Assembly (NCBI RefSeq): GCF_016863655.1
Contig: NZ_BOPH01000062.1
Span: 123,342-187,341, forward strand
Length of the DNA stretch: 64,000 nt
Source of the DNA: Virgisporangium ochraceum
Lineage (GTDB): Bacteria > Actinomycetota > Actinomycetes > Mycobacteriales > Micromonosporaceae
Reading direction: 5' to 3'
In this document: piece by piece, positions 44,834 to 53,951 of the stretch
Layout: each line of letters begins with the position of its first letter
Position numbering within the stretch: the stretch's first letter is position 1
The notes under the pieces: generated by a model
What the model was told of the DNA's origin: nothing
The model's input: only the letters and a program-made list of their open reading frames with translations
Database searches by the model: none
Translations under genes and position numbers: made by a program

Positions 44834-46197
44834 CCAGGCTGTCCGACGCGCTCCGGACCCTCGCCGACGAGGCTCCGGCGCCGCTGCCACCCCCCGACCT
44901 CTGGCGGCGCGGGATGCGCCGGCACCGGCGCCGGCAGGCCGTCGGCGCGGCGACGGCCGCGCTCGTGCTGGTCGGGCTGCTGCTCCCGGTCACCTCGACG
45001 CTGGACGCGGAGAGCGCCCGCCCGGCGGACACCGGCCCCGCGATCCCGTCGGCGGTGCAGCGACCGTGGCCGCGGCAGGCACAGGCGACCGACGCGCCGG
45101 CCGGTGCGGCCGCGCTCATCGCCACCGGGTACGGCGGCAGCGACGTGTTCGACAACTTCGAGGGCCGCACGCTGGCGGTGAGCCGCGACGGCCGGTACCG
45201 CCTGGTCGACGGGCTCGTCGAGGTCGAGGCCGGCGACGGGGCGCACCTGTCGCCCGACGGCCGGCTGCTCGCCGTGGCCGGAGCCGTCGAGGGTGCCGAG
45301 GACATCCCCTACGGCGAGACGGCGGTGATCGACCTCGCCGCCGGTCGGGTGAGCCGGGCGGGTGGCGGCCATCCCCTCGGCTGGGCGCCGGACAGCCGCC
45401 ATCTGCTGCTGTACGACCCCGACGGCCACCGGACCACCCGCTACGACGCGGCCACCGGGTCGTCGTGGGAGCTCGGCCGGCTCGCCGGCACCATCCCGGT
45501 GCCGCCGTACGTCACGTTCACCCCCGACGCGTTCCACTTCGTGGTGAGCACCGGGTCGGGCGAGGTCGAGTACGACGAGCGCGGCTCCACGGCGCTGTCG
45601 CGCGGCTTCTACGCCCCGGAGTTCCGCTACCGGCTGGCCGGCCCGGCCGCTGTCAACCCCGACGGGCTGCGCGCCTACTGGCAGACCGTGTCCGGATGCA
45701 ACCCCTCCTGTGCGACATTCACCGAGCCGATCGGCGAGTTCCGCCTGGTGTTCGGCAACCCGGGTGCCCTGCCGTCGTTCGGGGTCAGCGACTTCGACCG
45801 GGTCACCGGCTGGATGCCGCGGCTGCTCGGCTGGCTGCCGGACGGGTCGGCGGTGGTCGAGGTGCGGGAGCCGGTGGTGGTGCCGGTCGGCCGGCCGCGG
45901 ACCGGTCCACCCGGCCGCACCCACGTGGTCGCGCTGAAACCCGGCGGCGGCCGGACCCCGCTCGTCGACCTGCCCGCCGACGCGCACCACGTCGACCTCG
46001 CCCGTGACCTCGTGGCCGACGGCCGGTTCGGCGCCGACCCTCCGTCGGCCACGGCGCGCGCGGCCGACTGGGTGCGCGGGCTGCTGGCGCCGCTGCTGGC
46101 CGTTCTGGGTGCCGCCGCGGCGGCGGTGGGCGTGGCCCTGTGGCTGCGGCGCCGGCGCCGCAGCGTCCGGCGCAGGTCCTGGACGGCGCCGGGGTAG
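44830..46197 (+). CDS. Membrane beta-propeller-like protein coupled to the SigE-type sigma factor
   Basis: This 455-aa protein has a short cytoplasmic start (TLADEAPAPLPPPDLWRRG), one membrane helix (about 38-58) and an outside WD40/TolB-like propeller (LAVSRDGRYRL, HLSPDGRLLAV, YVTFTPDAFHFVV). A second hydrophobic helix follows near 420-440, with a basic tail. The helix-then-outside-domain layout and the GTGA overlap suggest it could be the regulator or sensor of the sigma factor. No classical zinc anti-sigma motif (HxxxCxxC) is seen. Confidence 0.8.
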   Translation: MTRLSDALRTLADEAPAPLPPPDLWRRGMRRHRRRQAVGAATAALVLVGLLLPVTSTLDAESARPADTGPAIPSAVQRPWPRQAQATDAPAGAAALIATGYGGSDVFDNFEGRTLAVSRDGRYRLVDGLVEVEAGDGAHLSPDGRLLAVAGAVEGAEDIPYGETAVIDLAAGRVSRAGGGHPLGWAPDSRHLLLYDPDGHRTTRYDAATGSSWELGRLAGTIPVPPYVTFTPDAFHFVVSTGSGEVEYDERGSTALSRGFYAPEFRYRLAGPAAVNPDGLRAYWQTVSGCNPSCATFTEPIGEFRLVFGNPGALPSFGVSDFDRVTGWMPRLLGWLPDGSAVVEVREPVVVPVGRPRTGPPGRTHVVALKPGGGRTPLVDLPADAHHVDLARDLVADGRFGADPPSATARAADWVRGLLAPLLAVLGAAAAAVGVALWLRRRRRSVRRRSWTAPG

Positions 46198-46235
46198 GGC
46201 CGCCCGTACCCCGGTCCCGGCGACGGCCGGCCGCG

Positions 46236-47063
46236 TCAGGCGCGGGGCATCGGCGCCCCGACCGTCCCCATGAACTGGATCGGGTCGACGGCCGCGGCGT
46301 CGGACGTGGGTGGCGCGTTCACGTGCACCTCGTAGTGCAGGTGCGGGAACGACGACCGGCCCGAGCTGCCGATGTAGCCGATGACCTGCCCGGCCTTGAC
46401 CTTCTGGCCGGCGACCACCGGCGGCTTGGCGATCATGTGGCAGTACAGGGTGGCGACCTTGCCCGGGTGCGCGATCTTCACGTACCAGCCGCACCCGCGC
46501 GACTGCGGCGTGCCGTCGACGTCGCAGCTTCCGCCGGGCTGGATGTTGCACACCACCTCGACGATCGTGCCCTGCGCGGCGGCGTGGATCGGCGTCCCCT
46601 TGAACGACATCAGGTCGACGCCGCGGTGGGTCGGACGCTGCGGGGTCCGGAACCCGCCCTGCACCTTGAAACCGGGCAGCGGGTGGGTCCACTCGATGTG
46701 CGGTGCCGTCGAGGCGGCGGCGCACATCGGCAGCGATCCGGAGCGCTTGACGTGCCCGTCGTGGATGTACGTGCCGTCGGGCAGGCGGTCCCAGAGGTCG
46801 GTGTCCCGCTCGGAGCCGGCGACGTACTCGCCCTTCTCCTGGCAGGTCGGATTCACGGGCGTGCCGTGGGTGAGCCTGCCGACCCGCGGGTACCAGCGGG
46901 CCGGTCCGGTGCGCACGTTGAGGTTCGCGCCCGGCGAGTTGACCGTGGCGGTGATTCGCGCCGTGGCCGGCTGGGAGCCGATGACTGCTCCCAGCGCGGC
47001 CCCGGTCACGGTGGTGACCAAGCAGATCGAAGCTGCCGCGAAGCGACCGCGGATCATCGTCAT
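46236..47063 (-). CDS. Exported M23-family metallopeptidase with SH3-like domain
   Basis: This 275-aa protein has a signal peptide, an SH3b-like segment (LNVRTGPARWYPRVG, about 50-110) and a C-terminal LytM/M23 domain. The zinc motifs are HRGVDL and HLHYEVH. M23 enzymes cut peptidoglycan cross-links. Cys residues in the outside part suggest disulfides. It converges with the propeller gene and shows no partner gene. Confidence 0.9.
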   Translation of the reverse strand: MTMIRGRFAAASICLVTTVTGAALGAVIGSQPATARITATVNSPGANLNVRTGPARWYPRVGRLTHGTPVNPTCQEKGEYVAGSERDTDLWDRLPDGTYIHDGHVKRSGSLPMCAAASTAPHIEWTHPLPGFKVQGGFRTPQRPTHRGVDLMSFKGTPIHAAAQGTIVEVVCNIQPGGSCDVDGTPQSRGCGWYVKIAHPGKVATLYCHMIAKPPVVAGQKVKAGQVIGYIGSSGRSSFPHLHYEVHVNAPPTSDAAAVDPIQFMGTVGAPMPRA

Positions 47064-47144
47064 TCCCCCCGTTGGACGACTACCGGGGAAGACTAGGACG
47101 ATTCACGTGTCTTATTCGCTATTTTCTGGAATGTCGGAGTTTCC

Positions 47145-49205
47145 TCACGAAGTTGGCAGGCTGGCCACTCCGCGCGGCAGGAACCGGGAGCCGGTGACGC
47201 GCTCGCTGGTTCCGGTGCGGTCGAGATAGGGCGTGATTCCGCCCAGCGGGAACGGCCACCCGGCGCCCAGCAGCATGCACAGGTCGATGTCCTGCGCCTC
47301 CGCCACGACACCCTCCTCGAGCATCAGCCGGATCTCCTGCGCCAGCGCGTCGAGGGCCCGCTGCCGCAGCTGCTCGGCCGTCCACGGCTCGGTGCCGACC
47401 GACAGCAGCGCGGTGGCCGCCGGGTCGATGTTCCCGTCGGCGTCGTAGAAGCTGGTGCGCCCGTTCTGCACGAGCGTCACCAGGTTGCCGCTGACGCCGA
47501 ACCGGTCGGGGAACGCCGCGTGCATCACCTCGGCGACGTGCAGCGCCACCGCCGGCCCGACCAGCTGCAGCAGCGCCAACGGCCGCATCGGCAGGCCCAG
47601 CGGGTCGAGCGCGGTGTCGGCCACCTCGACCGGCGTGCCGGCGTCGATCGCCTTGTAGACCTCGCTCAGGTACCGGGTGAACAGGCGGTTGACCACGAAC
47701 GCCGGCGCGTCCTTGACCAGCACGGCCGACTTGCGCAGCGTCTTCGCCACGGCCAGCGCCGTGGCCAGGGTCGCGTCGTCGGTGCGGGCCGCCCGCACGA
47801 TCTCCAGAAGCGGCAGGACCGCGACCGGGTTGAAGAAGTGGAACCCGACGACCCGCTCCGGGTGCGCCAGGTCGGCGGCCATGTCGGTGACCGACAACGA
47901 CGACGTGTTGGTGGCGAGGACGCAGTCCTCCCGCACGATCGCCTCGATCTCGGCCCAGACCTGCTTCTTGATCTTCAGGTCCTCGAAGACGGCCTCGATC
48001 ACGAAGTCGGCGTCGGCGAAAGCGCTCTTGTCGGTGGTGCCGGTGACCAGCGCCTTGAGCTTGGCCGCCGTGCGCTCCGGGAGCCGGCCCTTGCCGAGCA
48101 GCTTGTCGACCTCGGCGTGGACGTAGCCGACGCCCTTGTCGACCCGCTCCTGGTCGAGGTCGGTCAGCACGACCGGCACCTCGAGCCGCCGCGCGAACAG
48201 CAGCGCCAGCTGCGATGCCATCAGCCCGGCACCGACGATGCCTACCTTGGTGACCGGCCGGGCCAGGCTCTTGTCGGGCGCGCCCGCCGGCCGCTTGGAC
48301 CGCCGCTGGACCAGGTCGAACGCGTACAGGCTGCTGCGCAGCTCCTCGCTCATCACCAGGTCGGCGATGGCCTCGGTCTCCGCGGCCAGGCCCTCGGCCG
48401 TCACCCCGCCCTTTGCTCTGGCGAGCAGGTCGAGCGCGCGGTACGCGGACGGCATCGCGCCGTGAAGGCGCTCGTCGAGCGTCGCTTTCGCGAACTCGAT
48501 CACGACGTCCCAGTCTTTCGTCTCGACGGCCTTGCGCTCGACGGTGAGCTCGCCGCGGACGACCCCGGCCGCCCACTCCAGCGACCGCTCGAGGAAGTCG
48601 GCGGCCTCGAGGAGCACGTCGCTGATCCCGAGCTTGTGCGCGGCCGCCGGCTTGAGGGTCTTCTGGGTGAGCGGGTTCTGCAGGATCACCACGGCCGCGT
48701 CGGCGATGCCGATGAGGTTCGGCAGCAGCTGCGTGCCGCCCCAGCCGGGCACGAGCCCCAGCGAGACCTCCGGTAGCGCCAGCGCCGCCGCGCCCGCGCT
48801 GAGCGTGCGGTAGTGGCACTGCAGCGCCAGCTCCAGGCCGCCGCCCATCGCCGCGCCGTTGACGAACGCGAACGTGGGGACCGTCGACTCGCGCAGCCGC
48901 GCGAAGATCCGGTGGCCGCCCTGCGCCATCTCCAGCGCCTGGCCGCGGTCGGTGACCGTCGGCATCAGCGTGATGTCGGCGCCGACCGCGAAGATGTACG
49001 GCTTGCCGGTGACGGCGATGAACGACGGGTCGGCCGCGAACGCCTCGTCGAGCGCGGCGTCGAGGCTGCGCAGGCCGTCGGGGCCGAACGTGTTCGGCTT
49101 CGTGTGGTCGTGGCCGTTGTCGAGCGTGATCAGCGCCGCCGGCCGGTTCAGGCCGGGCAGGGTGACGAAGCGCAGCAGCGACTTCGTGACTACCTCTGAG
49201 CTCAC
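47145..49205 (-). CDS. Fatty acid oxidation multifunctional protein (enoyl-CoA hydratase / 3-hydroxyacyl-CoA dehydrogenase)
   Basis: This 686-aa FadB-type protein has an N-terminal crotonase domain (about 15-200; FAVGADI and GGGLELALQC oxyanion-hole region). The NAD-binding dehydrogenase domain starts at about 310 (VGIVGAGLMASQLA), followed by C-terminal dehydrogenase helices (NRLFTRYLSEVYK). It makes the two middle steps of beta-oxidation. GTG 49205 has a GGAGG site eight bases upstream. The thiolase gene precedes it, separated by a hairpin element. Confidence 0.93.
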   Translation of the reverse strand: MSSEVVTKSLLRFVTLPGLNRPAALITLDNGHDHTKPNTFGPDGLRSLDAALDEAFAADPSFIAVTGKPYIFAVGADITLMPTVTDRGQALEMAQGGHRIFARLRESTVPTFAFVNGAAMGGGLELALQCHYRTLSAGAAALALPEVSLGLVPGWGGTQLLPNLIGIADAAVVILQNPLTQKTLKPAAAHKLGISDVLLEAADFLERSLEWAAGVVRGELTVERKAVETKDWDVVIEFAKATLDERLHGAMPSAYRALDLLARAKGGVTAEGLAAETEAIADLVMSEELRSSLYAFDLVQRRSKRPAGAPDKSLARPVTKVGIVGAGLMASQLALLFARRLEVPVVLTDLDQERVDKGVGYVHAEVDKLLGKGRLPERTAAKLKALVTGTTDKSAFADADFVIEAVFEDLKIKKQVWAEIEAIVREDCVLATNTSSLSVTDMAADLAHPERVVGFHFFNPVAVLPLLEIVRAARTDDATLATALAVAKTLRKSAVLVKDAPAFVVNRLFTRYLSEVYKAIDAGTPVEVADTALDPLGLPMRPLALLQLVGPAVALHVAEVMHAAFPDRFGVSGNLVTLVQNGRTSFYDADGNIDPAATALLSVGTEPWTAEQLRQRALDALAQEIRLMLEEGVVAEAQDIDLCMLLGAGWPFPLGGITPYLDRTGTSERVTGSRFLPRGVASLPTS

Positions 49206-49234
49206 TGCGCTGCCTCCAAAAGGTCGAAAAGACT

Positions 49235-49275
49235 GCAACATGACCGCCTCCGCTTCGCTACAGCGATCATGTTGC
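49235..49275 (-). repeat. Stop-codon hairpin element, copy 2 (fadA 3' end)
   Basis: 9-base arms GCAACATGA (49235-49243) and TCATGTTGC (49267-49275) flank a 23-base core containing CCTCCGCTTCGCTAC. The TGA stop of the thiolase is at 49269-49267, inside one arm. The core matches copy 1 at 6744-6784 except for a few bases. Confidence 0.8.
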
Positions 49276-50463
49276 GCCCTCCCAGTTGGGGTTCTCCCAG
49301 ATCACGGTGCCGCCCATGCCGATGCCGATGCACATCGCGGTGAGGCCGTACCGCACCTCGGGGTGCTCCGCGAAGTGGCGGGCGAGCTGGGTCATCAGCC
49401 GCACGCCGGAGCTGGCGAGCGGGTGGCCCACGGCGATCGCGCCGCCCCACGGGTTGACCCGCCGGTCGTCGTCGGCGATGCCGAAGTGGTCGAGGAACGC
49501 CAGCACCTGCACGGCGAACGCCTCGTTCAGCTCGAACAGGCCGATGTCGTCGATCGTGAGGCCGGCCTTCTTCAAGGCCTTCTCGGTGGACGGGATCGGG
49601 CCGACGCCCATCACCTCGGGCTCGACGCCGACGAAGCCGTAGCTCACCATCCGCATCGCGATCGGCAGGCCCAGCTCCCGCGCGACGTCCTCGGCCGCCA
49701 GGATGCAGGCGGTCGCGCCGTCGTTGAGGCCGGCGGCGTTGCCCGCGGTGACCCGGCCGTGCGGCCGGAACGGGGTACGCAGCGTGGCCATCTTCTCCAG
49801 CGCCGTGTCGGGGCGGGGAGCCTCGTCGGTCGTGGCCAGCCCCCACCCGCTCTCGGGATCGCGGGTGGCGACACTCACCAGGTCGGGCTGCAGCTTGCCG
49901 GCCTCGTACGCGGCCTTGGTCTTCTGCTGGCTCGCCAGGCCGAACCGGTCGGCCCGCTCGCGGGTGATGTGCGGCAACTGGTCGTGCAGGTTCTCGGCGG
50001 TCGCGCCCATCACCAGCGCCGACGGGTCGACCAGCTTCTCGGCCAGGATGCGCGGGTTCGGGTCGACGCCCTCGCCCATCGGGTGCCGGCCCATGTGCTC
50101 GACGCCGCCGGCGATCGCGACGTCGTAGGCGCCCATCGCGATGCCGCCGGCCACCGTGGTGACCGCGGTCATCGCGCCGGCGCACATGCGGTCGATCGCG
50201 AAGCCGGGGACGCTCTTGGGGAGACCGGCGAGCAGCGCGGCGGTGCGACCGATCGTGAGGCCCTGGTCGCCGATCTGCGTGGTGGCCGCGACGGCCACCT
50301 CGTCGACCCGCTCGGGCGGCAGCTCGGGATGCCGCCTCAGCAGCTCACGGATGCACCGGATGACCAGGTCGTCGGCCCGGGTGTGGGCGTACATGCCGCC
50401 GGCCTTGCCGAACGGCGTGCGGACGCCGTCGACGAAGACGACGTCTCGGGAGGGACGGGGCAC
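49267..50463 (-). CDS. fadA: Acetyl-CoA acyltransferase (thiolase, FadA type)
   Basis: This 398-aa thiolase carries out the last step of beta-oxidation. The nucleophile Cys lies in RMCAGAMTAV, with GHPLASSG and the second active Cys in MCIGIGMGG. It pairs with the FadB-type protein on the same strand downstream, forming a two-gene fad operon. GTG 50463 begins the gene. The stop codon is part of a hairpin repeat. Confidence 0.94.
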   Translation of the reverse strand: MPRPSRDVVFVDGVRTPFGKAGGMYAHTRADDLVIRCIRELLRRHPELPPERVDEVAVAATTQIGDQGLTIGRTAALLAGLPKSVPGFAIDRMCAGAMTAVTTVAGGIAMGAYDVAIAGGVEHMGRHPMGEGVDPNPRILAEKLVDPSALVMGATAENLHDQLPHITRERADRFGLASQQKTKAAYEAGKLQPDLVSVATRDPESGWGLATTDEAPRPDTALEKMATLRTPFRPHGRVTAGNAAGLNDGATACILAAEDVARELGLPIAMRMVSYGFVGVEPEVMGVGPIPSTEKALKKAGLTIDDIGLFELNEAFAVQVLAFLDHFGIADDDRRVNPWGGAIAVGHPLASSGVRLMTQLARHFAEHPEVRYGLTAMCIGIGMGGTVIWENPNWEGAT

Positions 50464-50549
50464 GGAGAGCCTCCTGTAACGGTGACCTTTTCAGCCATGT
50501 TACCCGTGAGTAGGGTTCCGTGTGCGTGCACTCCCTCACTACGCCCTCA

Positions 50550-51860
50550 CTACGCCGGAGGCGTGAGCGCCTCCGCGAGCCTCTCGGCGGTGAGGTCGGT
50601 CTGCCAGGGGCGGGCGCCGAGCGCGCGCAGCACCACCGTGACGGCCTCCGGCGTCGGCGGGCGGGGCGGGGTCCAGGCCAGCCGGCGCACCAGGTCGGGC
50701 GCCAGGATGTTCTCCGGCGGCAGGTGGTGCGTCGCCGACAGCTCGGCCACCACGGCGCGCGACCGGGTGAGCCGGCCGGCGGCGACCGGGTCGCGCTCGG
50801 CCCAGCGGTGCGGCGGCGGCGGTCCGTCGGCCGGCGGGGTGGTCGGCAGCGCCGACTCGGGCAGGGCCCGCACGGCTGACAACGCGTCGAGCCACACCCC
50901 GGCGAGGCGGCGCACCGAGCGTCCACCGAAGCCGGTGATCTGGAGCAGGGTCCGCTCGTCCTTCGGGTCCGACTCGGCGGCGGCGATGATCGCGGCGTCG
51001 GCCAGCACCCGGCCCGGGCTCACGTCGCGGCGGGCGGCGATCTGGTCACGGGCCTGCCACAGCGCCCGCACGCGGGCCAGCGCCCGGGCGCCACGCACCC
51101 GGTGGATGCCCGACGTGCGTCGCCACGGGTCGGCCCGCTGCCGCGGCGGCGCACCCGCCGACGCGGCCAGGGCCGCGAACTCCTGCGCCGCCCACTCGGC
51201 CTTGCCCTGCTTCTCCAGCTCGTTGCCGAGGATCTCGCGGAGCTCCAGGAGCAGCTCGACGTCGAGCGCGGCATAGGCCAGCCAGCTCCCCGGCAGCGGA
51301 CGGGTGGACCAGTCGGCCGCCGAGTGGTGCTTCTCCAGCCGGTACCCGAGCAGGTTCTCGGTGAGCGCGGCGAGCCCGACCCGCTCGAGGCCGCACAGCC
51401 GGGCGGCCAGCTCGGTGTCGAACAGCCGGGGTGGCAGCAGTTTCAGCTCGGCGAGGCAGGGCAGGTCCTGGCTGGCGGCGTGCAGGATCCACTCGGTGTC
51501 GGCGATCGCCGCCTGCAGCACGGTGAGGTCGTCGAACGCCACCGGGTCGACCATCACCGTGCCGGCGCCCTCGCGGCGCAGCTGCACCAGGTAGGCCCGG
51601 TGGGTGTAGCGGTAGCCCGAGGCCCGCTCGGCGTCGACCGCGACCGGGCCGGTGCCGGCGGCGAACCGCGCGGCGGCCTCGGCCAGCTCGGTGGCCGAGG
51701 TGATGGGTGTCGGGGTCCCGTCTCGTGGGGCGACGAGGAGAACCGGTTCGGGCGCGATGGATTCGCCCGGGTCTGTGCCTGTTCCGCCCGCCTCCGCGGG
51801 CGCGGGCGGGCCGACCTCGGCCGGCTCGTCACCAGCGGATGCAACCGTCACCTTGACCAC
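50550..51860 (-). CDS. rnd: RNase D-like 3'-5' exonuclease with HRDC domain
   Basis: This 436-aa nuclease has the DEDDy motifs (VAVDAERASG; HAASQDLPCL; AALDVELLLELR) in the first half, then an HRDC domain (about 225-300) and a helical C-terminal domain. The acidic residues for two metals are present. Family members trim tRNA or other stable RNA 3' ends. GTG 51860 is used; 51851 is equally possible, as no clear ribosome-binding site decides. It lies near dxs/hemE as in mycobacteria. Confidence 0.9.
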   Translation of the reverse strand: MVKVTVASAGDEPAEVGPPAPAEAGGTGTDPGESIAPEPVLLVAPRDGTPTPITSATELAEAAARFAAGTGPVAVDAERASGYRYTHRAYLVQLRREGAGTVMVDPVAFDDLTVLQAAIADTEWILHAASQDLPCLAELKLLPPRLFDTELAARLCGLERVGLAALTENLLGYRLEKHHSAADWSTRPLPGSWLAYAALDVELLLELREILGNELEKQGKAEWAAQEFAALAASAGAPPRQRADPWRRTSGIHRVRGARALARVRALWQARDQIAARRDVSPGRVLADAAIIAAAESDPKDERTLLQITGFGGRSVRRLAGVWLDALSAVRALPESALPTTPPADGPPPPHRWAERDPVAAGRLTRSRAVVAELSATHHLPPENILAPDLVRRLAWTPPRPPTPEAVTVVLRALGARPWQTDLTAERLAEALTPPA

Positions 51861-52041
51861 GTTACGGCGCGACGAAGAACAGGTGACGGACTGGTCCGGT
51901 GGCACGCCGTAGCTCTGTTGGGAGGCAGTGCAGAAAAATCGGTCCTAATCGTCGCCGATTCCGATGAAGACAACTGTCACTTCCGACCGGTACGGTCGCC
52001 GGGACCGGAGAGTTGCCGCCCGTCGCTAGGGTGGGCGGGTG

Positions 52042-52057
52042 CCGGCTCCGGAGCCGG
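52042..52057. promoter_or_regulatory. 16-bp perfect palindrome upstream of the anchored protease gene
   Basis: CCGGCTCCGGAGCCGG ends 19 bases before the ATG and just before the GGGGAGG ribosome-binding site. It could be an operator or an mRNA hairpin limiting translation. Confidence 0.35.
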
Positions 52058-52076
52058 TAAGGGGAGGACAAAGCGC

Positions 52077-53120
52077 ATGACGGGGTACGAAGCCGCCCAT
52101 CAGGCTGCCCGAACCCCGCCGGGCGAATCCGGCGAAGGTGGCAGCTCCGCCCAGCGGCTCGGGCCGCACCCGCCGCGCATGGAGCCGCACACCGGCGGAT
52201 TCTCGACCTCGGCCTTCCAGGCGCACAGGCCGGCGAACCCCACCTCCTCGTTCCCGGTGGGCACCGGCAGCCCCGCGGTCCCCTCGCAACCGGCGCCGAC
52301 CAGTACTCCCACCGGCGCGTTCCACGGCTACAGCCAGCCGCCGGCCCCGCGGCGCAGCCTGCTGCCCGCGTTGACGCTGTTCCTGGTGGTGCTGCTCACC
52401 GGTGTCGCGGTCGTGCAGGCGATCATGCTCGCCGACACCCGCGACAAGCTCGACAAGGTCCGGGCCGACTCGGCCGCGCAGCGCACCGCCGCGCAGGAGG
52501 AGGCCAAGGGCCTGGAGGAGCGTACGAAGGAGCTGGAACGGCGCGCCGGCAACACCCTCGACGCGGCCGCCGTGGCCGCCAACGTGCTGCCCAGTGTCTT
52601 CCGGGTCACCTCGCAGGCCGGCACCGGCACCGGGTTCGCCTTCGCGAACCAGACGCCCGAGGGCGGCACGAACGTCATCACGAACTACCACGTGATCGAC
52701 GCGAACTGGGAGTCCGGCCGGCGTGAGGTCGACCTCGAGCAGCAGAACCGCCGGTTCAAGGGCCAGATCACCAAGGTCGACAAGGACGCCGACCTGGCGA
52801 TCATCCAGGTCACCGACGCGTTCCCGCGCCTGGCGTCGGCGCCCGAACCGGCCAAGCCCGGCCAGCCCGTGGTGGTCGTCGGCTCCCCGCTCGGCCTGGA
52901 GGACTCGGTCACCAGCGGCGTCATCAGCGCCCAGCGCACGATCAACGGGGGTCCCGTACTGCAGTTCGACGCTCCGGTGAACCCGGGCAACTCGGGCGGG
53001 CCGATCGTGAACGCACAGGGCCAGGTCGTCGGTGTGGTGAACGCCAAGCTCAACAACGCCGAGGGGATCAGCCTCGGCATCCCCGTGGCCGTCGTATGCC
53101 AGAACCTCGGTATCTGCTGA
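52077..53120 (+). CDS. Membrane-anchored trypsin-like (HtrA-type) serine protease
   Basis: This 347-aa protein has a Pro/Ser-rich cytoplasmic N-terminus (about 1-95), one membrane helix (about 98-122), a charged coiled segment and an outside chymotrypsin-fold domain. The catalytic residues are His in NYHVID, Asp in DADLAII and Ser in GNSGGPI. No PDZ domain follows, so it is a short relative of DegP. ATG 52077 has a GGGGAGGA site. Confidence 0.9.
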   Translation: MTGYEAAHQAARTPPGESGEGGSSAQRLGPHPPRMEPHTGGFSTSAFQAHRPANPTSSFPVGTGSPAVPSQPAPTSTPTGAFHGYSQPPAPRRSLLPALTLFLVVLLTGVAVVQAIMLADTRDKLDKVRADSAAQRTAAQEEAKGLEERTKELERRAGNTLDAAAVAANVLPSVFRVTSQAGTGTGFAFANQTPEGGTNVITNYHVIDANWESGRREVDLEQQNRRFKGQITKVDKDADLAIIQVTDAFPRLASAPEPAKPGQPVVVVGSPLGLEDSVTSGVISAQRTINGGPVLQFDAPVNPGNSGGPIVNAQGQVVGVVNAKLNNAEGISLGIPVAVVCQNLGIC

Positions 53121-53171
53121 AGGTGTCTGCCCAGGGTCCGCCCTGATTCGTATTTGCAAGCTGGAGGAGCA

Positions 53172-53936
53172 ATGTCATACCCCGGTGACCCCGCAGGGCA
53201 GCAGCCGGCATACCCCCCGTCCTACTCCGACCCCAACCAGGGCGGTTACCAGCCGCCGCAGGCCAGCCCGTTCGGGCAGCCGCAGCCGCAGTCGGCGCCG
53301 CCGGCGCCCGGCCAGCCCTACCCACCGGCGCCCGGTCAGCCGTTCTCGTCGCCGCCCGCGCCGGCCGGCTACGGCCCCGACCAGACCGCCCCGTACAGCG
53401 GGGCCGGCGGCTACGGCGGCTACGACCCCAACGCGGGGGTTCCGCCGACCTCCGGCCCGGCGTTCGGCGCCGGCCTGCCGCCGACCAGCGGCCCGGGGCC
53501 GATGGGTCCGATGGGTCCGACGCCGCCCACCTCGGGGCAGCCGAAGAGCAAGCTGGTGCCGATCTTCGCGTCGCTGATGGTGGTGTTCCTGCTGGCGACC
53601 GCCGTGGTCACGGTCCTGTACATCACCAAGAACGGTGACTACAACGACACCAAGAAGGCCGCCCAGGCCAAGGAGCAGCAGCTCTCCGGCGACCTGAAGA
53701 AGACCCAGGACGACCTGAAGAAGGCGCAGGACGACCTGGCCACCGCCAAGCGTGACCTCGGCGGCTCCCAGGCGCAGGCCGACGAGCTGGCCCGCCAGAA
53801 GGCGGTCATCTCGAAGTGCTTCCGGCTCCTGATCGAGGCCAGCCAGGCCATCGCGGCCGGCAACCAGGCCCTGGCCGACCAGAAGCGCGCCGAGTACACC
53901 CCGGTCTGCAACGAGGCCGACCGCTACTTGGACTAG
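53172..53936 (+). CDS. Pro/Gly/Gln-rich membrane protein with outside coiled coil
   Basis: This 254-aa protein has a low-complexity cytoplasmic part (about 1-125, Pro/Gln/Tyr/Gly), one membrane helix (about 130-155) and an outside coiled coil (KKTQDDLKKAQDDLATAKRD). A short Cys-containing end follows (SKCFRLL, PVCNEADRYLD). I do not recognise a family. It follows the anchored protease by 51 bases with its own GGAGGAG site, so the two may share a transcript. Confidence 0.82.
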   Translation: MSYPGDPAGQQPAYPPSYSDPNQGGYQPPQASPFGQPQPQSAPPAPGQPYPPAPGQPFSSPPAPAGYGPDQTAPYSGAGGYGGYDPNAGVPPTSGPAFGAGLPPTSGPGPMGPMGPTPPTSGQPKSKLVPIFASLMVVFLLATAVVTVLYITKNGDYNDTKKAAQAKEQQLSGDLKKTQDDLKKAQDDLATAKRDLGGSQAQADELARQKAVISKCFRLLIEASQAIAAGNQALADQKRAEYTPVCNEADRYLD

Positions 53937-53951
53937 CTCCTGCCCCGGGGG

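Noticed and set aside
46236..47144. c-di-AMP (ydaO) riboswitch upstream of the M23 peptidase gene
   Set aside because: The upstream gap is only about 80 bases and no ydaO consensus segments are visible.
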